A stretch of 64,000 nt of DNA from Lactobacillus kitasatonis DSM 16761 = JCM 1039 (GCF_000615285.1 NZ_BALU01000002.1:62001-126000), one strand, 5' to 3'; shown: positions 10,895 to 21,834, counted from the first letter of the stretch. The notes: generated by a model not told the origin, from the sequence alone. Program-made: numbers and translations.

Positions 10895-11463
10895 TTATTC
10901 TTTATTCTCGCTTTGAGCATTACGCAACAACATATTTTCCCAAACTGTAATTGCGTAAATAGTCTTGGCATCAACAATTTTTCCTTCAGATAGTAAATTC
11001 TTCAATTCATCTAGGCTGTACCAATCAGCAGTTAAAAATTCATCTTCATCTAATGAACGCTTATCAGTAAGCTTAGTTAAAGTATCACAGTAGAAAAGAT
11101 ACATCTTTTCATCACAGAAGCCTGGGCTTGAGTAAAATTCACTCACTTTCTCCCAATAATCTGCCTTATAGCCGCCTTCTTCATTTAATTCACGTTTCAT
11201 TGCATCAAGAGGCTCGCATCTGTAGGATCAATTAAACCAGCTGGAATTTCCAATGTTAACTGCTTAATTGCTTCACGCCATTGTTTTACTAATAACATCT
11301 TTTGTTCATCGTTAATAGCAATTACGCCAGAGGCTGGACGGTGTTTAATTATTTCTCTTGTTGCAGTTTCACCGTTAGGAAGTTTGATTGTACGAACTGA
11401 CAAATCTAAGATTCGTCCTTGAAAAATCTGCTGCGATGAGATTTCTGTTTCTTTTAAATCCAC
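10895..11463 (-). pseudogene. Nudix hydrolase (ADP-ribose pyrophosphatase type), single-base frameshift
   Basis: Nudix hydrolase resembling NudF/ADP-ribose pyrophosphatase. The first part ends with EIPAGLIDPTDAS and the second begins with MKRELNEEGGY; together they make the Nudix box G-x5-E-x7-RE-x2-EE-x-G. The break lies at about 11211: the minus strand reads agcctctt where agccctctt is needed. One restored C gives an uninterrupted 189-residue protein, the usual size. The break is inside the catalytic motif, so as read the enzyme would be inactive. A sequencing error in a C run is the simplest reading. Confidence 0.88.
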
Positions 11464-11481
11464 TAAGTCTCGTGTCTCCTT

Positions 11482-11685
11482 TTAGGCTAAATAAACGTTA
11501 ACACATTGTAGGCCATTTTTTCCTTGAGCTAATTGATACTTAACTCTATCGCCTACTTTTAAAGTTTTATAGCCTTCTTCTTTAATGGCCTTATAAAAGA
11601 CAAAGTATGATTTATGATTCTTGTCATCTTCAATAAAGCCATAGCTGCTGCCATCATCGAATTGTTTAACAGTACCTAAACGCAT
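11482..11685 (-). CDS. Cold-shock-domain-like small protein
   Basis: 67-residue protein with a divergent cold-shock fold. It starts [20 protein letters not shown], where the usual GTVKWFN and KGYGFI (RNP1) motifs are altered, and RNP2 is SYFVFYKAI in place of VFVHFSAI. RNA or single-strand DNA binding is likely but weakened compared with CspA. The start overlaps the ileS stop by one base (TAATG), so it is coupled to ileS. Paralogues outside the window probably carry the main cold-shock role. Confidence 0.8.
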   Translation of the reverse strand: MRLGTVKQFDDGSSYGFIEDDKNHKSYFVFYKAIKEEGYKTLKVGDRVKYQLAQGKNGLQCVNVYLA

Positions 11686-14468
11686 TAGTCTTCTAATCCT
11701 TCTTGAACAGCTTCTGGATAATCAGCTTCTACAATCTTAGCACAACGACCACAAATTTTTGGCAACTTAGGATCTTCGCCGATATCAGTTCTGATCATTC
11801 TACAACGAGGACAAACTTCGCCTTCAGCATGTTCAACTACAATGCTTGCATTATTCAATTTTTCAGCATTTTCAGGTGCTTCGCCGTCAGCAATAGTCAA
11901 CTTAGATACGATTAAAATTTGTCTAAAGTCAGCATCTAAGTCATCAAGCATAGCCTTGGTTTCTTTATCAGGATAAATAGTTGCTGCAGCTTCGAATGAC
12001 TTACCAATCAACTTCTTGTTTCTAGCATCTTCCAAAGCCTTCAATACATCATCACGAAGTTTCATGAATTTGCCCCAGTTTTCAAGGAGTTCATCATGAT
12101 TTGCGTAGTTTTCAATTTTAGGCATATTAGCAAGTTGTACGTAGTCTTCTGGTTCCTTCAAGAAGCCCCAAATTTCTTCCATAGTGTGTGGCAAAATTGG
12201 GGTTAAAACCTTATCCAACTTAACTGCTGCATCGTAGATAACAGTTTGCATTGAACGACGTGCATGACTGTCTTGACCATCGATATAAAGAACATCCTTG
12301 GCAAAATCAAGGTAGAATGCTGAAAGGTCGTTTGAAATGAAGTTGAAGACCTTCTTGAATACTGTAGTAAAGTCAAACTTGTCATATGCTGTCAAGCAGC
12401 CCTTTACTAAGTCATTCAATTTAACTTCCATGTATTGGTCAACTGAACGAAGATTATCATAAGCAACACGGTTCTCCTTTGGATCAAAATCACTTGTGTT
12501 AGCAAGCATGTAACGGAAAGTGTTTCTGATCTTTCTGTAGCTTTCTGCTGATTGTTGCAAAATACCCATTGAAACTGCAACGTCAGAAGTAGTGTCAGCT
12601 TGAGCAACCCAAAGTCTGATGATTTCGGCACCCATACGTTTAATTACGTCGTTTGGTGAAATGACATTGCCAAGTGACTTGGACATCTTGTGACCCTTGT
12701 CATCCAATACGAAACCTTGTGACAATACTTCCTTGTAAGGAGCCTTACCAGTTACAGCAACTGAGGTGATCAAACTTGAGTTGAACCAACCACGGTATTG
12801 GTCACTACCTTCAAGGTAAAGATCAGCTGGGTAATGTAAACCATCGCGTTTTTCCATTACGCCTGACCAAGATGAACCAGAGTCGAACCAAACATCAAGA
12901 ATATCCTTTTCCTTAGTAAATTCACCGTTTGGTGAGTGTTCTGAGGTAAAGCCGTCTGGTAATAATTCCTTAGCAGTGTGAGTGTACCAAGCGTTAGAAC
13001 CTTCTTTTTCAAAGATCTTAGAAATGTGTTCAATTGTTTCTGGAGTAACGATTGGAGTACCATCTTCAGCGTAGAAGATTGGAAGTGGAACACCCCAAGC
13101 ACGTTGACGTGAAATTACCCAGTCGCCACGGTCTTTAATCATGTTGTAAAGACGTGTCTTACCCCATGATGGAATAAACTTAGCCTTATCAATTTGATCA
13201 AGGATTTGATCTCTAAATGGAGCAATTGAAGCAAACCATTGTGTTGTTGCTCTAAAGATAACTGGCTTCTTAGTACGCCAATCATGTGGGTATGAGTGAG
13301 TAAAGACTTTAAGTTTAAGAAGTGCACCAGCATCCTTAAGCTTTTGGATCATTAATTTATCTACGTCTTGGTAGAACATACCCTTAAGTTCAGGTACTTC
13401 ATCAGTGTAGCAACCATGTGCATCTACTGGACTAAAGATAGGCAGGTTATACTTTTGACCTACGTTAAAGTCATCTTCACCAAAACCAGGTGCAGTATGA
13501 ACTAAACCAGTACCATCATCCAAAGTTACGTGGAAGCCTTCGATTACAAGACTTTCCTTATCGTAAATTGGGTGCTTAGCCTTCATGTATTCCATGTCAG
13601 CACCCTTAACAGTTTGAACGACCTTGTAGTCATCCCAACCGATTTCTTCAGCAACCTTGTCAAGCAAGCCACTAGCTACAACGTATCTCTTGTCACCTAC
13701 TTGAACAACTGAGTAATCAAATTTAGGGTTAACACAAATAGCTTCGTTAGCTGGAATAGTCCAAGGAGTAGTAGTCCAAATTACGAAGTAGGTATCCTTA
13801 GGGTCGATAATACCCTTACCGTCAGTAACTGGGAAAGCAACAAAAATTGAGTTTGCTTCAACGTCCTTGTATTCAACTTCCGCTTCTGCCAAAGTTGATT
13901 CACTTGACCATGACCAGTAAACTGGCTTCTTACCCTTGTAAATGTAACCCTTCTTGTACATTTCACCGAAGACACGAATTTCTTGTGCTTCGAAATCGTG
14001 CTGCAAAGTAATGTATGGGTGATCCCAATCTGCCATCACTCCCAAACGCTTAAAGTCAGTCATTTGCTTTTGAATTTGTTCTTCAGCATATTGACGACAA
14101 AGTTCACGATATTTAGCACGATCCATTGTCTTACGATCTACACCTTTTTTAGCCAATTGTTGTTCAACTGGAAGACCATGAGTATCCCAACCTGGAACGT
14201 AAGGTGCATAGTAGCCATTCATGTTCTTGTAACGAACAATGATATCCTTTGAAATCTTGTTCAAAGCGTGACCCATGTGAATGTTACCGTTAGCAAATGG
14301 AGGGCCATCATGTAAATCAAAACGAGGGTGACCTTCGTTTAACTTTAATCTTTGTTCATATAAATCATTTTCTTCCCATTCTTTTTGCCATTGAGCTTCA
14401 CGAACTGGCAAATTACCACGCATTTTAAATTTAGTTTTACCTAAATTAAGCGTATCCTTAATTCTCAT
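11685..14468 (-). CDS. ileS: Isoleucyl-tRNA synthetase
   Basis: Class I synthetase charging tRNA-Ile, 927 residues from the chosen start. The HIGH motif is [18 protein letters not shown] is [14 protein letters not shown], an editing domain lies between, and a C-terminal zinc site CPRCRMIR ... CGRCAKIV is present. The ATG at 14468 was preferred over 14474 because it sits about nine bases from AAAGGA, while the other is too close. Transcription is controlled by the T-box leader immediately upstream. Confidence 0.97.
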   Translation of the reverse strand: MRIKDTLNLGKTKFKMRGNLPVREAQWQKEWEENDLYEQRLKLNEGHPRFDLHDGPPFANGNIHMGHALNKISKDIIVRYKNMNGYYAPYVPGWDTHGLPVEQQLAKKGVDRKTMDRAKYRELCRQYAEEQIQKQMTDFKRLGVMADWDHPYITLQHDFEAQEIRVFGEMYKKGYIYKGKKPVYWSWSSESTLAEAEVEYKDVEANSIFVAFPVTDGKGIIDPKDTYFVIWTTTPWTIPANEAICVNPKFDYSVVQVGDKRYVVASGLLDKVAEEIGWDDYKVVQTVKGADMEYMKAKHPIYDKESLVIEGFHVTLDDGTGLVHTAPGFGEDDFNVGQKYNLPIFSPVDAHGCYTDEVPELKGMFYQDVDKLMIQKLKDAGALLKLKVFTHSYPHDWRTKKPVIFRATTQWFASIAPFRDQILDQIDKAKFIPSWGKTRLYNMIKDRGDWVISRQRAWGVPLPIFYAEDGTPIVTPETIEHISKIFEKEGSNAWYTHTAKELLPDGFTSEHSPNGEFTKEKDILDVWFDSGSSWSGVMEKRDGLHYPADLYLEGSDQYRGWFNSSLITSVAVTGKAPYKEVLSQGFVLDDKGHKMSKSLGNVISPNDVIKRMGAEIIRLWVAQADTTSDVAVSMGILQQSAESYRKIRNTFRYMLANTSDFDPKENRVAYDNLRSVDQYMEVKLNDLVKGCLTAYDKFDFTTVFKKVFNFISNDLSAFYLDFAKDVLYIDGQDSHARRSMQTVIYDAAVKLDKVLTPILPHTMEEIWGFLKEPEDYVQLANMPKIENYANHDELLENWGKFMKLRDDVLKALEDARNKKLIGKSFEAAATIYPDKETKAMLDDLDADFRQILIVSKLTIADGEAPENAEKLNNASIVVEHAEGEVCPRCRMIRTDIGEDPKLPKICGRCAKIVEADYPEAVQEGLED

Positions 14469-14489
14469 TAACATTAATCCTTTCTAAAA

Positions 14490-14675
14490 AAGAAAACCTC
14501 GTCCCAAATTAGGACGAGGTTAACCGTGGTACCACCTAAATTGAACTCTAAAAGAGTTCCACTTAATCTTGCGTAACGTGCAAAATACGTTTAGATCAAT
14601 AGGCAGCTGATCAACCATCCGGCTCTTATGTTAGTCTCGCACCATCACTAACTCGCTGATTTGCCATCAAGTTTT
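14490..14675 (-). promoter_or_regulatory. T-box leader of ileS
   Basis: Minus-strand leader with the T-box core GGTGGTACCACGG at about 14524-14536 and a 10-bp terminator stem AACCTCGTCC/GGACGAGGTT (14496-14521) ending in TTTTCTTTTTT before the ileS start. Uncharged tRNA-Ile is expected to stabilise the antiterminator and allow readthrough. ATC triplets occur in the stem I region (for example in TTGATCAGC), but the specifier codon was not placed with confidence. Confidence 0.88.
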
Positions 14676-14688
14676 ACTGTCAATCTAA

Positions 14689-15525
14689 TTATCTATTTTT
14701 ATAATCGTCCGGAAATACAATCGTTGAACCTAATTTGCTAGCAGCGTCATCAGGTTTAATATTAACCGTTTCATGACTCGGACTATCCCCTGTCATTGGC
14801 TTAGGAGCTGAATCATCATCTTCTTCGTCGTCAGGATCATCTGGCATTTCTAAACTCAAATCATCAGGGTCTTGAGAAGAGTTTACGTCATTTTCATCGT
14901 AGTTGTCAATATCTTCGTCGTCATCTAACGCAGCTTCACGAGCAAACTCTTCTTCTTGAGATTCTGGACCAGCAGGAACAGGTTCTGCACCACCACCTGG
15001 ATAGAAACGTTGGGTGTGGAAATATTCATCCAAAGCGTGTTGCCAACGTTCATCACTTAAATTATCAATTTCAGCTTGCAACATTGATTGCATCCGGTTG
15101 CGGAATTCACCAATTTGTTCTTTCAAGCGCTTGAAATCACTTGAAATAACTTCTTGTTGTTGCTTTTGATAATTTGTATCAGTCTCAGCTTGCTTTTTAG
15201 CATCTTCAACAATGCGTTTAGCTTCTGCTTCTGCTCTTTCTTTCATCTCATCTGCATTTTGTTGTGCAGAAATAAGAGATTTATTAATTGATTTTTTCTT
15301 ATCGTTGTATTCATCAACTTGAGCTTGTAAATCCTTCATCTTAGAATTTAAAGACACAACCTCATTTTTTAAATCAACGATTTGGTCAAGCGCATCACCA
15401 TAATTATCAACAATTTCATCTAAGAAGCTGTCTACTTCGTAGCGATCATAACCGTTACGCCCCCTAGATTTAAACTCCTTATTATGAATGTCCATTGGAG
15501 TTAATTGCGTTTTTTTGTCTGCCAA
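14689..15525 (-). CDS. divIVA: Cell division protein DivIVA with acidic tail
   Basis: 278-residue pole- and septum-binding coiled-coil protein. The conserved N-terminal lipid-binding domain is LTPMDIHNKEFKSRGRNGYD with YEVDSFLDEIV, followed by coiled coil to about residue 170. The C-terminal third is unusually acidic, with several D/E runs, and is longer than in most DivIVA proteins. The start is a TTG preceded by AAGGTGG about nine bases upstream, and it overlaps the 3' end of ylmH by 25 bases. It is the last gene of the dcw cluster. Confidence 0.95.
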   Translation of the reverse strand: MADKKTQLTPMDIHNKEFKSRGRNGYDRYEVDSFLDEIVDNYGDALDQIVDLKNEVVSLNSKMKDLQAQVDEYNDKKKSINKSLISAQQNADEMKERAEAEAKRIVEDAKKQAETDTNYQKQQQEVISSDFKRLKEQIGEFRNRMQSMLQAEIDNLSDERWQHALDEYFHTQRFYPGGGAEPVPAGPESQEEEFAREAALDDDEDIDNYDENDVNSSQDPDDLSLEMPDDPDDEEDDDSAPKPMTGDSPSHETVNIKPDDAASKLGSTIVFPDDYKNR

Positions 15526-16301
15526 AGTTTGAGCACCACCTTATACTTACCTTTTCTTGTAGCCGAAATATCCTCAATTAAAATTCGACCAAAATGTCTT
15601 AGGCTTAAGACATCATTTTCTTTTACCATTATATTAGAATCTGTTACGTCATGCCAATTTAATTTAACTAATTGGCTACTAATCATCTTTTGAATTTGTC
15701 CACGACTTTGTTTACTGATTCCAGATAAAACAGCATCGATTCGCATAGAAGCTACTATCTCAGTCTTTTCAACAGAATCATCTTCTGGCACCAAAACCTC
15801 TTTAAAAGTAATGGGTTTGAGCTTTACTTGTGCTCTTCCTATTCGATCGATCTGTTCCTCAAAGAAATCGGCCAATTCTTTTTTAGCAAAGAATTGCCAC
15901 TTACCATTTCCATCAGTAATAATATCACCAAAAGTATCAGTATCAATGCCTGAATTAGCCAAAGTACCTAATACGGCACTATGGTTAATTTGAATAAATT
16001 TTTGCGGGTAGTCAATTTCATAAGGTTGAATTTGATAGTCTTCCGGACGAAGATTAACCCATTCTTCGCTTAAAAATACTCGCTTTTTTTCTGCATCTGG
16101 GTAACCACCATATTCTTGAATGAAAGCGTCGCTACCGACAATCGTTCTTAAAATATCTCTTTTAGCTGGATCTAGAAAATCCGTTAAAATCGATTCATGT
16201 TTAAAAATCAATTGATTAAAAAGACCAGTAAAATAGTCAATTACTGGTCTTTCTTCTTGATTAAAATGTGGGTAAAACTTACTTGCTTGTCTACGTTTCA
16301 T
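15501..16301 (-). CDS. ylmH: YlmH family S4-domain RNA-binding protein
   Basis: 266-residue protein with a C-terminal S4 domain (RIDAVLSGISKQSRGQIQKM, then VKLNWHDVTDSNIMVKENDV), which is a small RNA-binding fold. YlmH homologues bind stalled or obstructed ribosomal complexes and are encoded between yggT and divIVA in many Firmicutes, as here. It overlaps divIVA by 25 bases and abuts yggT (stop/start sharing one base), so it belongs to the division transcript. Confidence 0.92.
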   Translation of the reverse strand: MKRRQASKFYPHFNQEERPVIDYFTGLFNQLIFKHESILTDFLDPAKRDILRTIVGSDAFIQEYGGYPDAEKKRVFLSEEWVNLRPEDYQIQPYEIDYPQKFIQINHSAVLGTLANSGIDTDTFGDIITDGNGKWQFFAKKELADFFEEQIDRIGRAQVKLKPITFKEVLVPEDDSVEKTEIVASMRIDAVLSGISKQSRGQIQKMISSQLVKLNWHDVTDSNIMVKENDVLSLRHFGRILIEDISATRKGKYKVVLKLWQTKKRN

Positions 16302-16603
16302 TAACCTACTAACCTCAATAAAAGATTAAAAATCCAAATCAAGACATAATTTTGTATGAAATACAAAATAAATAGCGCAATTATTGGAGAAACATCGATT
16401 CCCGTTGAATAAGCTAATTTAGCAAGTGGGCCTCTTCTAAATAAGTTTAGATATGGATTAACAACTTTATCTAAAAAGCGTCCCACAACCGAATTGCGTA
16501 GCATTGGCAACCAGCTCATAATCGCGTCTATTACGATAAAAAGACTGTAGAGCCATAATATCCAAGTAAGAATTAAATAAATTGTATGCAATACGTTGAA
16601 CAT
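16301..16603 (-). CDS. YggT family membrane protein
   Basis: 100-residue integral membrane protein with two hydrophobic regions and the YggT signature VDAIMSWLPMLR ... NPYLNLFRRGPLA. Its exact role is unsettled; in Firmicutes it lies in the division operon between sepF and ylmH and may affect division-site or osmotic behaviour. Its ATG shares one base with the sepF stop. Confidence 0.9.
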   Translation of the reverse strand: MFNVLHTIYLILTWILWLYSLFIVIDAIMSWLPMLRNSVVGRFLDKVVNPYLNLFRRGPLAKLAYSTGIDVSPIIALFILYFIQNYVLIWIFNLLLRLVG

Positions 16604-17040
16604 TAACTTAAGTTATCTTTCTTATCCACTAAATCGCTAATTTTTCCATCAGTAACAAACTTAGGTGGCGTAGCCAAGAAAATTCTGTCACCAATACGTT
16701 GAATCTCACCATTTAGGGCATAAACTGTTCCTGTAATGAAATCAACAATTCTACGAGCTGAGTCGTCTTCCATTCTACTAAAATTGATCACAACTGCTTT
16801 ATTGTTAAGCAAATTTTGTGCAACATCTTTAGCATCTGAATAAACTCTAGGCTCATATAATACGATTTTGCTCTTAGATGAATTTAAACCGGATTTAATT
16901 GATACTACATTATCACGGTTTACAGAATTTAGAGGTACGTCTTCATTGTTTTCGTTACTTTGAGCAGCATATTCTTCATCATTTGCCAATTCATCGTCAT
17001 TTGAAATTCCAAAGAATCTGCCTAATTTATCAAAAGCCAT
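16603..17040 (-). CDS. sepF: Cell division protein SepF
   Basis: 145-residue Z-ring associated protein. The N-terminal membrane-targeting helix (MAFDKLGRFFGIS) is followed by an acidic linker and the C-terminal SepF core (IVLYEPRVYSDAKDVAQNLL, VINFSRMEDDSARRIVDFI, IQRIGDRIFLATP). It bundles FtsZ filaments and tethers them to the membrane. It lies 19 bases downstream of ftsZ. Confidence 0.95.
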   Translation of the reverse strand: MAFDKLGRFFGISNDDELANDEEYAAQSNENNEDVPLNSVNRDNVVSIKSGLNSSKSKIVLYEPRVYSDAKDVAQNLLNNKAVVINFSRMEDDSARRIVDFITGTVYALNGEIQRIGDRIFLATPPKFVTDGKISDLVDKKDNLS

Positions 17041-17059
17041 CGTTATCTACCTCCGACTA

Positions 17060-18418
17060 CTAGTTTTCACCACGATGCTTGAAGAATGGAATATCACTAT
17101 TGTCATCATCGTCATCTTGAGCACTAGTTTCAATTTGAGAAATACTGTCTTGGCCTTCGCTGTTAAAGGCATCAAAGCTTTCTTGATCCTTCTTTGGTTC
17201 AGCAGGCTTGGCATTTCTTCTTTGATTGTCTTGATTATCATTTAATCCCCAAACACTAGTAGGATCTACCATAGTTTGCTTTGGAGTTTCGTGTTTTTCT
17301 TCTGTCTCAGAAGCTGGGTGAACAGTTTGTGGACGATCAACTGGTTGAGCTTCAGTTTCTGGTTGAACTGTCTTATTTGCTTCTGGCTCAGCAGCCTTCT
17401 TAGGTTGAGCCTTAATTTGGTGACTACGTCCTGGTAATTGCTTTGAAGCTGCTTCTTCAGCTTCAGAATCAATACCTGTAGCAATAACAGTTACAACAAC
17501 TTCATCACCTAAGTTTGGATTAATTGAAGTACCAAAGATGATGTTAACGTCATCACCAGCAGCCTTAGAAACAATTTCTGAAGCATCTTGAGCTTCAAAC
17601 AAAGTAAGGTCAGGTCCACCAGTAATGTTAAGAAGAACTTGCTTAGCACCATCAATTGAAACTTCAAGAAGTGGTGAAGAAATAGCAAGTTTAGTTGCTT
17701 CAACAGTTCTGTTTTCACCACTAGCACGACCGATACCCATTAAGGCTGCACCTTGGTTTTCCATAACAGTCTTAACATCGGCAAAGTCCAAGTTAACGTA
17801 GTCAGTTGAAGTAATCAAATCTGAGATACCTTGAACACCTTGCTTCAAGACATTATCAGCTTCCTTGAAGGCATCCATCATAGGGGTCTTCTTGTCCACC
17901 ATTTCAAGCAAACGGTTGTTAGCAATGATAACCAAAGTATCAACGTATTGCTTAAGTTGAGTAATGCCTTCTGCGGCGTTTTTAGAACGCTTAGGGCCTT
18001 CAAAACTAAATGGACGTGTAACTACCCCAACAGTTAAAGCACCAGTTTCACGTGCAATTTTAGCAACTACAGGAGCCGCACCGGTACCGGTACCACCACC
18101 CATACCAGCGGTAATGAAGATCATATCTGCACCTTTAAGTGCATCTTCAATTGTTTGTTCACTTTCTTCAGCAGCTTTTTGTCCAACTTCTGGATGTGAA
18201 CCAGCACCTAAACCACGTGTTAATTTAGGCCCCAATTGAATCTTGTTTTCAGCTTTATTGCTGTTCAATGCTTGCACATCAGTGTTTGCAGCAATAAATG
18301 AAACTCCTTGTACACCATCGTCAATCATTCGGTTAACAGCATTGCCTCCGGCACCGCCAACACCAATAACTTTGATGACAGCATTTTTATTGTCGTCTGA
18401 ATCGAATGTAAAATCCAT
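17060..18418 (-). CDS. ftsZ: Cell division GTPase FtsZ
   Basis: 452-residue tubulin homologue that forms the Z ring. GTP-binding residues are visible in [13 protein letters not shown] and the signature [11 protein letters not shown]; the synergy loop region contains [12 protein letters not shown] long variable linker precedes the conserved C-terminal peptide ending [11 protein letters not shown], which binds FtsA and SepF. It lies between ftsA and sepF as usual in dcw clusters. Confidence 0.98.
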   Translation of the reverse strand: MDFTFDSDDNKNAVIKVIGVGGAGGNAVNRMIDDGVQGVSFIAANTDVQALNSNKAENKIQLGPKLTRGLGAGSHPEVGQKAAEESEQTIEDALKGADMIFITAGMGGGTGTGAAPVVAKIARETGALTVGVVTRPFSFEGPKRSKNAAEGITQLKQYVDTLVIIANNRLLEMVDKKTPMMDAFKEADNVLKQGVQGISDLITSTDYVNLDFADVKTVMENQGAALMGIGRASGENRTVEATKLAISSPLLEVSIDGAKQVLLNITGGPDLTLFEAQDASEIVSKAAGDDVNIIFGTSINPNLGDEVVVTVIATGIDSEAEEAASKQLPGRSHQIKAQPKKAAEPEANKTVQPETEAQPVDRPQTVHPASETEEKHETPKQTMVDPTSVWGLNDNQDNQRRNAKPAEPKKDQESFDAFNSEGQDSISQIETSAQDDDDDNSDIPFFKHRGEN

Positions 18419-18433
18419 TAAATTTAACCACCT

Positions 18434-19789
18434 TTAATCAAAGAATTTCTTAAAGAAACTCTTTAAGCCATTAGTTTTTTCTTGATTATTATCTTTTTCA
18501 TCCCTTGAAGATGTGTCTTCATCGGGTATTTTGTTTCTATTATAAGCTTCTTTGGCTTGACTTTCACTATTAGAAGCTGTACTTTTCGAAATCTTGGAAT
18601 TTTTTGTTTGAACAGGTTCTTCAGCTACACTCTCGCCAAAGCCGTAAATTACTCCATTAACCAAATAATCAATTTCTGACATCTTGTATGAATAATTTAC
18701 GATACCGTAAGCAGCAGTATAAATTGGATTGCGCATCCCAATTTGATCAGGTTGATAAATACGTGCCTTTACATTTAAACCGTTAGCTGTCAGGCTATCA
18801 ATTCCTTCTAGCAAGCTAGTACCACCAGTAATTACAATACCGCCTGGTTGCTTTAAAGCATGGTGCTTAGCAAGGCCCTTACCTAATCGAGTTAAAATTT
18901 GCTCCAAACGAGCATTGATGATTTCGCTAAGGTAAACTTCATCAATCATTTGTTGTCCATTAGCACCTACGCTGTTAATGGCAAACTTATCATTCTTTGA
19001 GGCAAAATTAGGATCTGCATAACCATAATCTAATTTAATTTGTTCCGCATCACTCTTAGAAATACTCAAAACAGTTGAAATATCATTAGTGATATCGCTG
19101 CCGCCTTCTAAGTCAATATTAGCGTACTTAATTTGACCATCTTTAATAACAGTAGCAGTACTTACTCCACCACCTAAATCAATGATGACTGAACCAAAAG
19201 TACGCTCACTCTCATTTAGCGCAACACTTGAAATTGCCAATGGAGTTGGTACGAAGAAGTTATTGTGATATCCTGCTCGTTCAATTGCCTTTTTAATGTT
19301 ATGCAATGGACCTGTTGGTGCAGTAAGTAAAATTCCGCTAACACCTAATGAGCGAGCGATCATTTTTCTTGGATCGTCAACTTCGGTCTTACCATCGATT
19401 AAAAAGCGACTTGGCAAAAAAGTAATAGCTTCACGATTGTCCTTAGCTGCTGAATGAATAGCAGATTTAATCGCACGCTTAACATCGTCATTATTTACTT
19501 CTTGACCTTGTTCGCCTACGTTACTAAAACCAGTAGCCGTCTCTAATTGCAGCATTCCTACTGGAATCCCAGCAACAACACTGTAAATCTTAGCGTTAGT
19601 CTTTTCAGCTACGCTCTTAAGTGCTCTACTAATTGCCGCAGCAGTCTGATCAATATCAACAATTTGACCATGTCTCATACCAGAATTAGGCGTGGTAACT
19701 GCACCAATCACTTTGCCTGAATCTGCGACAACGGCTTTAATGCTTGTGGTTCCTATATCAAGCCCCACTAAAAGATTTGAATTCTCCAA
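18434..19789 (-). CDS. ftsA: Cell division protein FtsA
   Basis: 451-residue actin-like ATPase that anchors FtsZ to the membrane. Phosphate-binding motifs are LLVGLDIGTTSIKAV at the N-terminus and VIIDLGGGVSTATV and IVITGGTSLLEGI later. The C-terminus has a low-complexity linker and then the amphipathic membrane-targeting helix GLKSFFKKFFD. It is 15 bases upstream of ftsZ; the 62-base gap to divIB may hold a promoter, but none was clear. Confidence 0.97.
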   Translation of the reverse strand: MENSNLLVGLDIGTTSIKAVVADSGKVIGAVTTPNSGMRHGQIVDIDQTAAAISRALKSVAEKTNAKIYSVVAGIPVGMLQLETATGFSNVGEQGQEVNNDDVKRAIKSAIHSAAKDNREAITFLPSRFLIDGKTEVDDPRKMIARSLGVSGILLTAPTGPLHNIKKAIERAGYHNNFFVPTPLAISSVALNESERTFGSVIIDLGGGVSTATVIKDGQIKYANIDLEGGSDITNDISTVLSISKSDAEQIKLDYGYADPNFASKNDKFAINSVGANGQQMIDEVYLSEIINARLEQILTRLGKGLAKHHALKQPGGIVITGGTSLLEGIDSLTANGLNVKARIYQPDQIGMRNPIYTAAYGIVNYSYKMSEIDYLVNGVIYGFGESVAEEPVQTKNSKISKSTASNSESQAKEAYNRNKIPDEDTSSRDEKDNNQEKTNGLKSFFKKFFD

Positions 19790-19851
19790 AATTAAGCCCC
19801 CATTAATATTTGCCCTGAAAAAATTTTAACATAGATAAACATTTATAGCAG

Positions 19852-20709
19852 TTACGATATGCCGTAAGCCTTTTTCTCACTCGAAGTTAAAGGTCTACTA
19901 AATGCGCCTACTTCCAAATCGATTAAACTATTTTTACCAGCTTTGATTCTAATTTCATCATAGTATTTAATCTTATCTTTGATAGTAACAACATTGCCCA
20001 CAACTACATTGCCATCTTTCATGACAAAAATTATTTGTGAATTACGTCTAGTGTTCCCACTTAATAATTTTACCTGATTTCTAAATGATTTAGGTAAACT
20101 ATTAAACAACTTTAAATCTTCTTTTAAGGAACCATATTTATTGTAACCAACAAAAATAGGCTTGTCTTGATTTACCTTTGACCATGTCAAAGATTTTGTA
20201 CCAATTTTGCCGTTATCCAAAATCTTGCGGTAAGTATCACCGTCTTTCAAATAGCCCATAGTTGATCGCTCATTGACCTGTAATATTAACTGATTAACAT
20301 GACCTAGATGAGCTTGAGCACTTTGAATTTCAGGATACTTCTTTGCTAATTTTTGACTTAAATCTTTTTGTTGAAATAAATAATCAAAAACTTTATCGCT
20401 TGCTTTAATCTTGGAGACTTTGACAATCTCCTTAATCGGCAAATCATCAGCACCTACTACTTTAACTGTACTAATATTTGCCAAGGGCGAAATATAATAG
20501 CCTAACCCTACAACTGCCAAAATTGAAACAGTCATTATTAAACCTAGCCTGCGTCTTAATGAGCGACGTCTTTCAGCCTGCAGACTAGAAAGCGAGGCAG
20601 AGATTTTGGCTTGTCCCTTGCGACTATTTTTCTGCTGATTAAATTCATGATTCAAGTAAGGAGACAATTCTTTTCTTGGATCAATTTTCGTTACCGGTTT
20701 TTTCGCCAT
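19852..20709 (-). CDS. divIB: Cell division protein DivIB/FtsQ
   Basis: 285-residue bitopic membrane protein of the divisome FtsQLB-type complex. A basic cytoplasmic N-terminus (about 70 residues) precedes one membrane segment (LGLIMTVSILAVVGLGYY), a POTRA domain beginning ISTVKVVGADDLP, and the FtsQ beta domain. The ATG at 20709 was chosen because AGGTGAGG lies just upstream; the ORF extends four codons further to a GTG. It sits between murG and ftsA. Confidence 0.92.
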   Translation of the reverse strand: MAKKPVTKIDPRKELSPYLNHEFNQQKNSRKGQAKISASLSSLQAERRRSLRRRLGLIMTVSILAVVGLGYYISPLANISTVKVVGADDLPIKEIVKVSKIKASDKVFDYLFQQKDLSQKLAKKYPEIQSAQAHLGHVNQLILQVNERSTMGYLKDGDTYRKILDNGKIGTKSLTWSKVNQDKPIFVGYNKYGSLKEDLKLFNSLPKSFRNQVKLLSGNTRRNSQIIFVMKDGNVVVGNVVTIKDKIKYYDEIRIKAGKNSLIDLEVGAFSRPLTSSEKKAYGIS

Positions 20710-20725
20710 CTGCCTCACCTACTTT

Positions 20726-21832
20726 CTAACGAGAAATTTCTTGCATTACCTTAATTACTTGATCAGAGGCATCTGGAACACCCAATGCCTTGGAAGCTTT
20801 GCTCATTTCATTAGCATATTTTTCATCAAGCAAAATATGATCAATTGAAGAAACAAAATTATTTGGATTTAAATCATCTTCAGGAATAACTAATGCAGCG
20901 CCAGCTTTTTCCAAATCAAGTGCATTCTTCATTTGGTGATTATGAGTTACATTTGGACTTGGAATTAAAATTACTGGTACACCCAATGCAGTAAATTCTG
21001 CAATACTTGTGGCACCCGATCTAGAAACAACACAAGTCATTTGTGGCAAAAGTCCAGGCATATTTTTAATATATGGCAAAATCTTAATGTTAGTACCAAT
21101 ATCAACGCCTTTTAACTTCTTTTGTACAGAGTCAAAGTAATAAGTACCTGTAGCCCAGATAATTTGGTATGGCTTCTGCTTAAGAGTCACTAATGACTTA
21201 AGCATAATACGGTTGATTGCCAACGCACCACGTGAACCACCAAAGACCAAAACTGTTGGCATTTGTGGGTTAAGACCCCATTCTTTCTTCAAGTCAATCT
21301 TTTCTTCATGCAAGCCTAAAACTTGTTGTGAACGAGGATTACCAGTCTTAACCAACTTTTTCTTTTCAGAAAATTCTTTGGCAGCATCGTCAAAGGTGTA
21401 ACAAATCTTATCAACGTAGTGGCCTAAAAACTTGTTAGCCAAACCAACTACAGAGTTTGATTCATGAATCATGGTTGGAATATGCATTTTAGCTGCTTCG
21501 TAAACCATCGCACCACTTACGTAGCCACCAGTACCTAAAACAACGTCTGGCTTAAATTCTTGCAAAATCTTACGCGCACTCTTAGTAGCTTGCAAGAACA
21601 ACTTTATCGTTTCAAAGTTCTTTAGTGGATGTTTACGATTGAAGCCTTGAATCTTAATAGTTTTAAAATTAACTCCAGCTGCAGGAACAATTCTTGATTC
21701 TAGGCCTTTTTGCGTACCTACAAACAAGATTTCATCGTTCGTACTAATTCCACGTTCTTTCAAACGTTCAATAATTGCCATAATTGGATAAATGTGGCCA
21801 CCAGTGCCGCCGCCTGTAAATATAACTCTCAT
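20726..21832 (-). CDS. murG: UDP-GlcNAc:undecaprenyl-PP-MurNAc-pentapeptide GlcNAc transferase MurG
   Basis: 368-residue peripheral membrane GT-B enzyme that converts lipid I to lipid II. The N-terminal glycine-rich loop is FTGGGTGGHIYP, and the donor-binding C-terminal domain has FGGSRGALAIN and VVSRSGATSIAEFTALG with the UDP-GlcNAc glutamate. It follows murD with a 2-base gap. Confidence 0.97.
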   Translation of the reverse strand: MRVIFTGGGTGGHIYPIMAIIERLKERGISTNDEILFVGTQKGLESRIVPAAGVNFKTIKIQGFNRKHPLKNFETIKLFLQATKSARKILQEFKPDVVLGTGGYVSGAMVYEAAKMHIPTMIHESNSVVGLANKFLGHYVDKICYTFDDAAKEFSEKKKLVKTGNPRSQQVLGLHEEKIDLKKEWGLNPQMPTVLVFGGSRGALAINRIMLKSLVTLKQKPYQIIWATGTYYFDSVQKKLKGVDIGTNIKILPYIKNMPGLLPQMTCVVSRSGATSIAEFTALGVPVILIPSPNVTHNHQMKNALDLEKAGAALVIPEDDLNPNNFVSSIDHILLDEKYANEMSKASKALGVPDASDQVIKVMQEISR

Positions 21833-21834
21833 TT

